Below, piece after piece: positions 42,544 to 50,268 of a stretch of DNA of 64,000 nt. Source of the stretch: Sphingopyxis panaciterrae. GTDB taxonomy: Bacteria > Pseudomonadota > Alphaproteobacteria > Sphingomonadales > Sphingomonadaceae. The stretch is taken from NCBI RefSeq assembly GCF_011762125.1, contig NZ_JAASQN010000003.1:124001-188000 (forward strand), given 5' to 3'. Numbering within the stretch: position 1 is the first letter of the stretch; every line of letters starts with the position of its first letter. Both the position numbers and the translations under genes were made by a program. The notes under the pieces were generated by a model. It did not search any database, was not told the DNA's origin, and worked only from the letters and a program-made list of their open reading frames with translations.

Positions 42544-43561
42544 ACTCCATGATTTCGCGGGACGCATCCTGGGCTGGTACGATCGCGCCGCGCGCGACCT
42601 TCCGTGGCGGATCGCACCGAACAGCGGCGGCATAGCCGATCCCTATCGCATCTGGCTGGCCGAGGTCATGCTGCAGCAGACGACGGTCGCGGCGGTCGCG
42701 GGCTATTTCGCGCGTTTCACCGCAACTTGGCCGACCGTCGGCGATCTTGCCGCCGCCGAGGACGCCGACGTCATGGCGGCGTGGGCGGGGCTCGGCTATT
42801 ATGCCCGGGCGCGCAACCTGCTCGCCTGCGCCCGGGCGGTGGTCGCAGAGCATGGCGGGCGCTTTCCCGATAGCGAGGCCGGGCTGCGCACATTGCCGGG
42901 GATCGGCGATTATACCGCCGCGTCGGTGGCGGCGATCGCGTTCGGCCGCCCAGCGGTCGTCGTCGACGCCAATATCGAGCGGGTGATCGCGCGCCACCGG
43001 CTGATCACCACGCCCCTGCCGATGGCAAAGCGCGAGATTCGCGCCGCGCTGGCGCCGCTGGTCCCCGAAGACCGGCCGGGCGATTTCGCGCAAGCGCTGA
43101 TGGACCTTGGCGCAACGATCTGCACCCCGCGCGGCCCCGCCTGCGCGATCTGCCCGGTGATGGCCGATTGCCGCGCGCGCGGGCGCGCCGACCTCGACCG
43201 GCTGCCGGTCAAGCCGCCGAAGAAGGCGAAGCCGCATCGCCACGGCATCGCCTGGTGGATCGAACGCGACGGCAAGCTGTGGCTCGTCCGCCGCCCGGGC
43301 AAGGGCATGCTCGGCGGGATGCGCGCGCTGCCGGGCGGGGACTGGACCGATGCACCGCCCGCCGAGTCGGCGATCGCCAGCGTCGATCATGGCTTCACCC
43401 ATTTCGACCTGACGCTGAACCTCGTGCGCCGCGAAGCGTCCCCGCAAGCCCTCGATGCCGCAGCGGAAGGTCTATGGTGGCCGATCGCGGACCTTGACGC
43501 GGCGGGATTGCCGACGCTCTATCGCAAGCTGGTGGGCAAGATGCTGGAGAAAAAGGCATGA
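42458..43561 (+). CDS. mutY: MutY, A/G-specific adenine glycosylase
   Basis: Up to 367 aa. It removes adenine mispaired with 8-oxoguanine. Catalytic Glu is in WLAEVMLQQTTVAAV, catalytic Asp in VVVDANIERV, the HhH is LRTLPGIGDYTAASV, and the 4Fe-4S ligands are CTPRGPACAICPVMADC. The C-terminal 8-oxoG-recognition domain is present. The N-terminus before about FAGRILGWYDR is translated repeat C (SSPHPNPSPEGEG). No in-frame ATG exists there, so initiation must use TTG 42458 or TTG 42494 inside the repeat. Confidence 0.93.
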   Translation: MLPSRSGWGLAVLREVSSPHPNPSPEGEGLHDFAGRILGWYDRAARDLPWRIAPNSGGIADPYRIWLAEVMLQQTTVAAVAGYFARFTATWPTVGDLAAAEDADVMAAWAGLGYYARARNLLACARAVVAEHGGRFPDSEAGLRTLPGIGDYTAASVAAIAFGRPAVVVDANIERVIARHRLITTPLPMAKREIRAALAPLVPEDRPGDFAQALMDLGATICTPRGPACAICPVMADCRARGRADLDRLPVKPPKKAKPHRHGIAWWIERDGKLWLVRRPGKGMLGGMRALPGGDWTDAPPAESAIASVDHGFTHFDLTLNLVRREASPQALDAAAEGLWWPIADLDAAGLPTLYRKLVGKMLEKKA

Positions 43562-44844
43562 ACATGATGGTTTCGCGGCGCGCGCTGCTCGGTGGATTCG
43601 CGGCGGCCGGGGCGACGACCCTGTTGCCGCGCGCGGCGCTGGCGTGGAAGGCCGGCGGCGAACAGCTTTATCCCGCGACCTATGCCTTCATCAAAGGCTT
43701 CGTCGATCGCCGCGAACTGGCCGGCACGCTCGCCGCGATCGGCAAGGGGCAGGGCGAGGCCGATTATTTCGGCGCCGGGACGCAGGCGATGGATTCGACG
43801 CGCGCGGTCGATGCCGATACGCTGTGGCGCCTCTATTCGATGACCAAGCCGGTCACCGGCATCGCCGCGATGCTGCTGATCGAGGAAGGCAAGATCAAGC
43901 TCGACCAGCCGATCGCCGATTTCCTGCCCGCCTTCGCCAATATGAAGGTGCAGAATGTCCCCGACGGGTCGATCACCGACGTCCGCCCTGCGAAAGGGCC
44001 GATCACGGTGCGCCAGCTGATCACCCATACCGCTGGGCTCGGCTATGGCATCATCCAGAAGGGGCCGCTGCGCGACGCCTATAATGAGGCGGGTATCCTG
44101 GGCGGACAGGTCAGCCGCCTGCCGATCCCCGGCATGCCCGCGGCGACGCCCGCGCCGAGTCTGGAGGCGTTCGCCGACCGGCTGGCGGCGCTGCCGCTGG
44201 TCTATGAACCCGGTACGCACTGGAGCTATTCGGTCGGGCTCGACCTGATGGGACGCGTGATCGAGGTCGTATCGGGACAAAAGTTCGATGCGTTTCTGAA
44301 AGCGCGGATCTTCGATCCGCTCGGCATGAAGAGCACCGGCTTCCAGGTCGCCGCCGCCGATGTGGGGCGCTTTTCGACCAACTATGCTCCGTTCAGCGGT
44401 GCCTTGCTGCCGATCGATCCCGCGACGAGTTCGATCTACCTCGACCCGCCGCCGATGCCCTATGGCGGCGGCGGGCTGGTGTCGAGCGCGCGCGATTACG
44501 ACCGCTTCCTCGCGATGCTGCTTGGCGAAGGCCAAACCGGCGGGGTGCGGATCCTGAAGCCCGATACCGCACGGCTCGCCATGTCGAACCTCATCGACGA
44601 CAGCGTCGAGCGCAAGGGCACCTTTATCGAGGGCCAGGGTTTCGGCGCCGGCGGCCGCGTGTCGCTGCCGACCTCGCCGACGGGCGAGGGGCTGTTCGGC
44701 TGGGCGGGCGCCGCGGGGACGATCGGCTTCGTCGATCGCAAGCGCGGTTATCGCGTTGCGGGCTACACCCAATATATCCCGTCCGATGCGCTGACCTTTC
44801 AAAGCAAGTTCGGCGAGACCTTTTATCAGGATGTGAAGGCCTGA
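43558..44844 (+). CDS. Serine beta-lactamase-fold hydrolase (class C-like)
   Basis: A 428-aa exported protein. A twin-Arg-type signal (SRRALLGGFAAAGATTLLPR) precedes the catalytic domain with SxxK at SMTK (residues 94-97), YSV in the YxN position and a C-terminal GWAGAAGTIG region in place of a clear HxG/KTG. Probably an esterase or peptidase of the EstB/D-aminopeptidase kind. The ATG overlaps the mutY stop (ATGA); nudC follows with a TGATG overlap. Confidence 0.88.
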   Translation: MNMMVSRRALLGGFAAAGATTLLPRAALAWKAGGEQLYPATYAFIKGFVDRRELAGTLAAIGKGQGEADYFGAGTQAMDSTRAVDADTLWRLYSMTKPVTGIAAMLLIEEGKIKLDQPIADFLPAFANMKVQNVPDGSITDVRPAKGPITVRQLITHTAGLGYGIIQKGPLRDAYNEAGILGGQVSRLPIPGMPAATPAPSLEAFADRLAALPLVYEPGTHWSYSVGLDLMGRVIEVVSGQKFDAFLKARIFDPLGMKSTGFQVAAADVGRFSTNYAPFSGALLPIDPATSSIYLDPPPMPYGGGGLVSSARDYDRFLAMLLGEGQTGGVRILKPDTARLAMSNLIDDSVERKGTFIEGQGFGAGGRVSLPTSPTGEGLFGWAGAAGTIGFVDRKRGYRVAGYTQYIPSDALTFQSKFGETFYQDVKA

Positions 44845-45713
44845 TGTCCTTGCCACTGGGTTTCACCGGCGCGTTGCTCGATCGCGCTGACCAGCTGCGT
44901 ACCGATGCCGATGCGTTTGCGGCGGCGGCGTCCGACCCGCGCGCGCGCTGTCTTGCGCTCGACGGGATCGATTTCGTGCCGGGCGAGGGCGGTGGCCTCC
45001 GCTGGGAGCCGCTCGACCCCGCCGACGGGCGCGCCTTGCTGCTGCTCGGCCTCGACGACGACCGTGTGCCGCATTTCGTGCGCGAGCCGGCGCCCGGCGC
45101 GCGTGTCGATGCGCGCTCGCGCACCGTGATGCGGCTGCTGCCCTTGCTGTCGGCCGCCGATGCCGCGCTCTACGGCGGCGCGCGCAGCCTGGTCGACTGG
45201 CACGCGCGGCACCGTTTCTGCGCCGTCTGCGGCACGCCGACCGAGCTGTTTCGCGGCGGCTGGGGCCGCAAATGCGGCGCGTGCAGCGCCGAACATTTCC
45301 CGCGCGTCGATCCGGTGGTGATCATGCTCGCCGAATATGACGGGCGCGTCCTGCTCGGACGGCAGGGCGGTTTTCCGCCGGGCTTCTTCTCGGCGCTGGC
45401 GGGCTTCGTCGAACCGGGCGAATCGCTCGAGGAAGCGGTCGCGCGCGAATTGTTCGAGGAAGCGGGCATCCGCGTTTCCGGCGTGACCTATGTGGCGAGC
45501 CAGCCCTGGCCTTTCCCCTCGTCGCTGATGATCGGCTGCCGCGCGGTGGCAAAGGATCCCGCGCTGACGCTCGATACGACCGAGATCGAAGCGGCGATGT
45601 GGGTCGACCGCGCCGAAGTGCGCGCGGCGCTGGCCGGCGACATGGGCGCGCCGTTCATGGCGCCGCCGTCGCTGGCGATCGCGCGGCATTTGCTGGAGGA
45701 TTGGGCGGGGTAA
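44844..45713 (+). CDS. nudC: NudC, NAD(+)/NADH diphosphatase
   Basis: A 289-aa Nudix hydrolase that cleaves NAD(H) to NMN(H) and AMP and can decap NAD-capped RNA. The zinc ribbon is CAVCGTPTELF and KCGACSAEHFPRVDP; the Nudix box is GFVEPGESLEEAVARELFEE followed by AGI. The downstream SQPWPFPSSLMIG is the NudC signature (SQPWPFPxS). Third gene of the mutY run with overlapping starts. Confidence 0.96.
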   Translation: MSLPLGFTGALLDRADQLRTDADAFAAAASDPRARCLALDGIDFVPGEGGGLRWEPLDPADGRALLLLGLDDDRVPHFVREPAPGARVDARSRTVMRLLPLLSAADAALYGGARSLVDWHARHRFCAVCGTPTELFRGGWGRKCGACSAEHFPRVDPVVIMLAEYDGRVLLGRQGGFPPGFFSALAGFVEPGESLEEAVARELFEEAGIRVSGVTYVASQPWPFPSSLMIGCRAVAKDPALTLDTTEIEAAMWVDRAEVRAALAGDMGAPFMAPPSLAIARHLLEDWAG

Positions 45714-45737
45714 TTTGGCCGCGTTGATAAGCTGTGT

Positions 45738-45820
45738 GCTCCCGCGAAGGCGGGAGCCCATCTCCGGTGGGTGCTAACTCCAACCGGCAGGAGATGGATC
45801 CCCGCCTTCGCGGGGATACG
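45738..45820. repeat. Palindromic dispersed repeat, family B copy
   Basis: Arms GCTCCCGCGAAGGCGGGAGC and CCCCGCCTTCGCGGGG with inner CCATCTCC / GGAGATGG, as in the 37661 copy. It lies between convergent nudC and popZ and probably doubles as a 3' hairpin. Confidence 0.85.
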
Positions 45821-45836
45821 GGCCTTTTTCGTCGAG

Positions 45837-46256
45837 CTAAAGTTTGCGTCCGGTAATCCGGCTGATTTCCTTCGCCACCATCGCTTCGACGAGCGGCGGA
45901 AGATTGGTGTCGAGCCATTCCTTGAGCATCGGGCGCAGCGCGTCGAGGACGACATCTTCCATCGTGCGCGCGGCGGGTGCCGCGTCGGCGGGTGCCGCCG
46001 CGGCCGCCGGTGCCGGCGCGATCGCCGCGCTCAGCGCTTCGAGCGACTGGCGCGCGGCGTCGGCGCTCCTCGCCGATACCAGTTCATCGGGTACCGGCGT
46101 CGCGGTATCGCGCAAATCTTCGTCGTGGAGGTCGAGGATATCGTCATGCGGGACGGCCGAGTCGCGGGCATTGCCGGGCGCCTCGTCGCGTGCGATCACG
46201 CGCCGAATCGACGACAAAATATCCTCCATCGACGGCTCTCGCGACATGTCGCCCAT
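45837..46256 (-). CDS. popZ: PopZ-like polar organizing protein (DUF2497)
   Basis: A 139-aa protein with the alphaproteobacterial PopZ layout. The N-terminal helix REPSMEDILSSIRRVIARDE binds client proteins. A disordered Pro/Ala/Asp linker follows, then the C-terminal oligomerisation helices LRPMLKEWLDTNLPPLVEAM and VAKEISRIT. PopZ makes the polar condensate that anchors ParB and chromosome origins. ATG 46256 follows GAGGGA. It lies downstream of tolC and pcm. Confidence 0.9.
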   Translation of the reverse strand: MGDMSREPSMEDILSSIRRVIARDEAPGNARDSAVPHDDILDLHDEDLRDTATPVPDELVSARSADAARQSLEALSAAIAPAPAAAAAPADAAPAARTMEDVVLDALRPMLKEWLDTNLPPLVEAMVAKEISRITGRKL

Positions 46257-46331
46257 CAAATCCCTCTTCGGTGCGCCCGGCAAGGGCGATTAACCACGTT
46301 TATACCGGGGAGCAGGCGGGCTTGCCAAGCC

Positions 46332-47816
46332 CTATTGTCCGGGCAGCGGATCGCCGGCGGGCACCGCGGCATTGGCCGCCGGAATGCTCCGCGTATCGGT
46401 CGCCTGCTGCTGCGGCTTCGGATCGTCGTCCCAGTCGAAGATCTTGCCGCGCACGCGTTCGTAATTGACCGCCGGATCGTAAAGCGGGCCGCCCTCGATG
46501 CCCAGATCGCGCGCCTCGGCCTTGCCCATCGCGGCGAGCACCGAAAAAGCGGCGACATAGGAGTTGCGCCGGGCCGAAACGAGCTGGACCTGGGTGTTCA
46601 GATATTCCTGTTCGGCGTTCAATATGTCGAGGATCGAACGCGTACCGACGCTGTTTTCGGCGCGCACGCCTTCGAGCGACAGCGCGTTGGCGCCGACCGC
46701 CTGCTGGGTTGCCGCGATGATGCGCTCGTTCGCCTGCCACGCGGCATAGGCGCCGCGCGTCTGCGCGATCACATTGCGTTCGGTCTCGACATAATTTTCG
46801 ATGGCCTGGCTGGACCGTGACTGCGCCTGGCGCACCAGCGCGGCGGGGCGTCCGCCCTGGAAGAGCGGGATCGTCAACGACAGGGTCGCCGATGCGCTGT
46901 TCGTGATATTTTCGGACGTGGTGTCGGTCACCGAATTGAGATTATTATTGTAACCAGCGCTGGTCGTCGCCTTCAATTTGGGCAACCGGTCGGCGCGCGC
47001 GACGCCGATGTCGGCGCGGCTGGCGTTGACGAGCTGATTCGCGGCGTCGATGTCGGGATTGCTGTTCAGCGCGATCGCCACCGCTTCCTCGGCGGTCCCT
47101 GGCATGCCCGGAAGTTGCGGCGGCTGCTCCAGATCGGTCGGCACGTCGCCGACGAGCCGGATGTAGGATTCGCGGCTGGCAATCAGATTCGATTCGGCGG
47201 TGCGCAAATCGCCTTCGGCCAGCGCGAGCCGGGCTTCGGACTGGGCAACGTCGGTGCGCGTCAGGTCGCCGATCTCGAAACGGTCGCTCGTCGCCTGCAA
47301 ATTGGTCCGCAGGACCGAGACATTCTTCTGGTTGAGCTGAACGATCGCCTGGTCGCGGATGACGTCCATATAGGCGCCGACGGTCTGCGAGAAAATGCTC
47401 GCCTCGGTCGCGCGCAGATCGGCCTGCCCCGCCTCGACGCGATATTTTGCGGCCTTCACCGCGTTGCGCACCGCGCCGCCCTGATAAATGGGTACCGACA
47501 CCTGCCCGCCGACAGTCAGCGTGCGTTTCGGTGAGAAAAAGGCGTTGCCGGGAAGGACGAGATTTTCGGTATAATCGACCCCGGCGCCGGCGTTGGGCAA
47601 GCCTGCCGCTTTCTGGATCGGCACATTTTCGTCGTTCGCGCGCTGTCCGGCGCGCGCCGCGGTCAGCGTCGGATTATTCTCATACGCCTTGGCGAGTGCG
47701 CCCTGCAGCGTTTCGGCCTGCGCCTGCGATGCCAGGATCAGCGCACCGAGCGCCAACCCGCCGAACAGGCGCGCACGGCGGACGGGCAGTCTGGTCTGAT
47801 TATCGTGCATCGTCAT
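46332..47816 (-). CDS. tolC: TolC-family outer-membrane efflux/secretion channel
   Basis: A 494-aa protein with a signal peptide (ARLFGGLALGALILASQAQA) and two OEP repeats of long helices. Conserved patterns include ALAKAYENNPTLTAARA, VRTDV-type EIGDLTRTDVAQSEARL, and ENSVGTRSILDILNAEQEYL near the end. It forms the trimeric outer-membrane duct for type I secretion and RND pumps. ATG 47816 (MTMHDNQTRLP) was chosen. It lies 28 nt after pcm. Confidence 0.94.
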   Translation of the reverse strand: MTMHDNQTRLPVRRARLFGGLALGALILASQAQAETLQGALAKAYENNPTLTAARAGQRANDENVPIQKAAGLPNAGAGVDYTENLVLPGNAFFSPKRTLTVGGQVSVPIYQGGAVRNAVKAAKYRVEAGQADLRATEASIFSQTVGAYMDVIRDQAIVQLNQKNVSVLRTNLQATSDRFEIGDLTRTDVAQSEARLALAEGDLRTAESNLIASRESYIRLVGDVPTDLEQPPQLPGMPGTAEEAVAIALNSNPDIDAANQLVNASRADIGVARADRLPKLKATTSAGYNNNLNSVTDTTSENITNSASATLSLTIPLFQGGRPAALVRQAQSRSSQAIENYVETERNVIAQTRGAYAAWQANERIIAATQQAVGANALSLEGVRAENSVGTRSILDILNAEQEYLNTQVQLVSARRNSYVAAFSVLAAMGKAEARDLGIEGGPLYDPAVNYERVRGKIFDWDDDPKPQQQATDTRSIPAANAAVPAGDPLPGQ

Positions 47817-47844
47817 GTCAGCCTGAAACAAGAGGAAGGGTTTT

Positions 47845-48507
47845 TCAGAAGCGGAATCCCGCCGGCGCCGCAAAGCCCGGCAGCGGCGCGGCATCCATGT
47901 CGGCAAAGCTGCGCAGCGCGATCGTGCCGCCGGTCTTGACGCCCTGGACCAGCCGGGTCACCGCACCCTCGCGCCGCGCCGCGACCAGCCGCCCACCTTC
48001 GGCGAGCTGTACGACGAGGGCTTCGGGCAGCGCCTCGATCGCGCCTTCGATGATGATGCGATCGAACGGCGCGGCATCGGGGGCACCGGCGTTCAGCGGG
48101 CCTTCGACCCAGCGGATCGCGTCGTCGGTCGCGCGGGCGCGGGCCGTCGCCATCAGCTCGGCCTGTTCCTCGACCGCGTGAACTTCGGCATCCATCAGCG
48201 CGAGCAGGGCCGCGGTATATCCCGTCGCGCTGCCGATCAGCAGCACGCGCACGCCCGGGCGGATCGCCGCGGCGACGAGCAGGCGGCCGGTAACGAGCGG
48301 CGGATTGAGTGCGCGGCCGTGATCGAGCGCGATCGCGCGGTCCATATAGGCCACTCCGGCGAGCGCGGCGGGCACATAGGCCTCGCGCGGCGCTTCGGCC
48401 ATCGCGCCGACCACGACGGGGTCGATGACGTCGTTGGTGCGCAACTGGCTGTCGATCATCGCTGCGCGCATATCCGCGGCGCTAATTTCGCTAAACTTGG
48501 TCGCCAT
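47845..48507 (-). CDS. Protein-L-isoaspartate O-methyltransferase family protein
   Basis: A 220-aa SAM-dependent methyltransferase. The N-terminal RAAMIDSQLRTNDVIDPVVV and EAPREAYVPAALAG match the alphaproteobacterial PCMT branch next to tolC. The SAM loop is VLLIGSATGYTAALLA, a weaker form of the usual GxGSGY. It may repair isoaspartate, but this branch often lacks proven activity. It starts the pcm-tolC-popZ unit. Confidence 0.88.
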   Translation of the reverse strand: MATKFSEISAADMRAAMIDSQLRTNDVIDPVVVGAMAEAPREAYVPAALAGVAYMDRAIALDHGRALNPPLVTGRLLVAAAIRPGVRVLLIGSATGYTAALLALMDAEVHAVEEQAELMATARARATDDAIRWVEGPLNAGAPDAAPFDRIIIEGAIEALPEALVVQLAEGGRLVAARREGAVTRLVQGVKTGGTIALRSFADMDAAPLPGFAAPAGFRF

Positions 48508-48760
48508 CAGCCTGTTTCCGATTCCTAAGGGTCTGAACCTTTGCGGGGAAGCTCTAGCCGAAGCGATGCTGTATTGCAATGACAATACAGCTGCATCCCC
48601 GCGCTGTCGCCGCATAGCTGGCAATGGGGGTGCCGCCAAGTCCCATCGCCCTTCGCGCGCGTTGCTCCGGCGAATCCTTGACAAGGCGGTGAAACCCCCT
48701 CACTAGCACCGCCGTCCAACACCCGGCCGTCCGCATCAGCGGTTGCGGCTTTCGGCGCGA

Positions 48761-48834
48761 GGCCCGATGGCGGAGTGGTGACGCAGCGGACTGCAAATCC
48801 GCGCACGCCGGTTCGATTCCGGCTCGGGCCTCCA
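48761..48834 (+). tRNA. tRNA-Cys (anticodon GCA)
   Basis: A 74-nt cloverleaf: acceptor GGCCCGA/TCGGGCC, D arm GCGGAGTGGTGACGC, anticodon stem-loop GCGGACTGCAAATCCGC with GCA, T arm GCCGGTTCGATTCCGGC, discriminator T and an encoded CCA. An integrase gene faces its 3' end 74 bp away, so it is the likely attachment site of the following element. Confidence 0.95.
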
Positions 48835-48908
48835 GCCGAACCATATTAACTAGTAAATTCAATGGATTGCGCTGGTTTTGTGTCTAACCTTGGGGCCAAG
48901 GTTAGACA

Positions 48909-50126
48909 TTAGACGGCCTTTAATTGTCCGCGCTGCCGCGTTTTCTCTGCCGCAAGGAAGCGCTTTTCCCATGCCGAAAGGCGCTTAATCGCAGCCGTGG
49001 CCATGCGCTTCTGATTTGCCTCGGCAGTGTACAGCGCGACTTCGTTATCCTTTGTGTGACCGGACACCGACTTCATCGTCTGGTTGCCTAATTGCAGTTC
49101 GGCCATGCGGCGCATCGTGGCTTTACGCAGGCCGTGCGCCGTACAATGGTGCAACCCCGCGCCGTCGCATTTCTCCCTGAACCAGTTGCCGAATGCGGCA
49201 TTGGTGAAGGGCATGCCGGCGTCGTTCAGCAGGAAACACATCGGGCTGGTCGCTTCGTCGCCCATCGCCTCGATTGCTTCGATCCATTGCACGGCGACCG
49301 GGAGCCAGAGAAGCTTGCCGCCCTTCGACTGGGTCACCTTGATGAAGCCGTCGACAATATGCTGACGGCCGAGGTGAATGGCGTCTCCGCGGCGCTGATC
49401 GGTCCACAGAATCTGTTCCAGCGCCAGGCGGGCGTTCGTGCCGAGGGGGTATTGGGCGCGGTATTGCGCAATCTCTTCTTCGGTCCATGTGTGAAAGCCC
49501 TTCGACCGCTCACCGGCGGGCACCTTGACCCGTTCTGAATCGTCGGCTGGATTGTCGGTGATCAGCTTCAGCTTTTTGGCAAAGGCGAAAAAGCGAACCA
49601 ACTCCTTGCGCAGCTTTCGTGCGGCCTCGACGCCACCGACCACGCGGTTGCCCTGTTGCCGCTTGACCTGTTTCTTGGCGATGATCGCGTCGATATGGAT
49701 AAATTCGATATCGGCGACCAAGCGATCCTCACGCCCGTCGCAGAAGTCGTTGATAATCCGCGCAACCTTTTTCTGAGTTGTCTCGCTAGGGCCCAGCCTG
49801 GTGATGGGTTTGAAATATTGGCTGCGCAGGTCGCCGATCGAGCCCTTAGCGTAAGGGGATGGCCGGGGCGGCGGTGTCTGGCTGCCGCCGCCGTTGGCAG
49901 CGATATATTCCGCGTCGAATTCTTTGGTGCCGTAGGGGTGCTGAAAACTGTGGGGCTCATAACCCTTGCGCCGAAATTTCAGGCGCAGCTTGCCGTGGCG
50001 GTCACGAAAGCTGGTGACATATTTGGGCAGCAGTTCGTTAGCGGCAATCCGACGTTTGGATTTCTTACTGGTGCGGTGCGTCGGCAAGTTCTTCGTCCCA
50101 AGGGTTTGCTGATTTCGGCGTGGCAT
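48909..50126 (-). CDS. int: Tyrosine-type site-specific integrase
   Basis: A 405-aa recombinase. The N-terminal arm-binding/core region begins LLPKYVTSFRDRHGKLRLKF. Catalytic residues are visible: Arg in LWTDQRRGDAIHLG, HxxR in HGLRKATMRRM, His in SVSGHTKDNEVALY and the nucleophilic Tyr in ALYTAEANQ. ATG 50126 overlaps the upstream small gene by 62 nt, and no better start is seen. It should integrate the element at the adjacent tRNA-Cys. It is the last gene of the leftward operon. Confidence 0.92.
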   Translation of the reverse strand: MPRRNQQTLGTKNLPTHRTSKKSKRRIAANELLPKYVTSFRDRHGKLRLKFRRKGYEPHSFQHPYGTKEFDAEYIAANGGGSQTPPPRPSPYAKGSIGDLRSQYFKPITRLGPSETTQKKVARIINDFCDGREDRLVADIEFIHIDAIIAKKQVKRQQGNRVVGGVEAARKLRKELVRFFAFAKKLKLITDNPADDSERVKVPAGERSKGFHTWTEEEIAQYRAQYPLGTNARLALEQILWTDQRRGDAIHLGRQHIVDGFIKVTQSKGGKLLWLPVAVQWIEAIEAMGDEATSPMCFLLNDAGMPFTNAAFGNWFREKCDGAGLHHCTAHGLRKATMRRMAELQLGNQTMKSVSGHTKDNEVALYTAEANQKRMATAAIKRLSAWEKRFLAAEKTRQRGQLKAV

Positions 50127-50268
50127 CGTCGCGATTCTCGCCGAGGAAGATGTCAATCGTTTGGTGGGCGAGGTCAAGCCGGATGCGCGCGCGTTCGACA
50201 CCTGCCTTTTGGCAGGCGCTGACAGCGCGGTCATAGTCGGCCTGACTGATGGCCGCGGGGCGGGTCAC
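50065..50268 (-). CDS. Small phage protein next to the integrase (possible excisionase)
   Basis: A 67-aa protein, VTRPAAISQADYDRAVSACQ onward, that looks helical and charged. GTG 50268 sits behind a perfect AGGAGG and overlaps the methyltransferase stop (GTGA), which fixes the start. Position directly before the integrase would suit an excisionase or directionality factor, but I recognise no MerR/Xis-type wing. Confidence 0.7.
   Translation of the reverse strand: MTRPAAISQADYDRAVSACQKAGVERARIRLDLAHQTIDIFLGENRDDATPKSANPWDEELADAPHQ

Noticed and set aside
43519..44856. 445-codon minus-strand open frame
   Set aside because: Antisense to the serine hydrolase that follows mutY.
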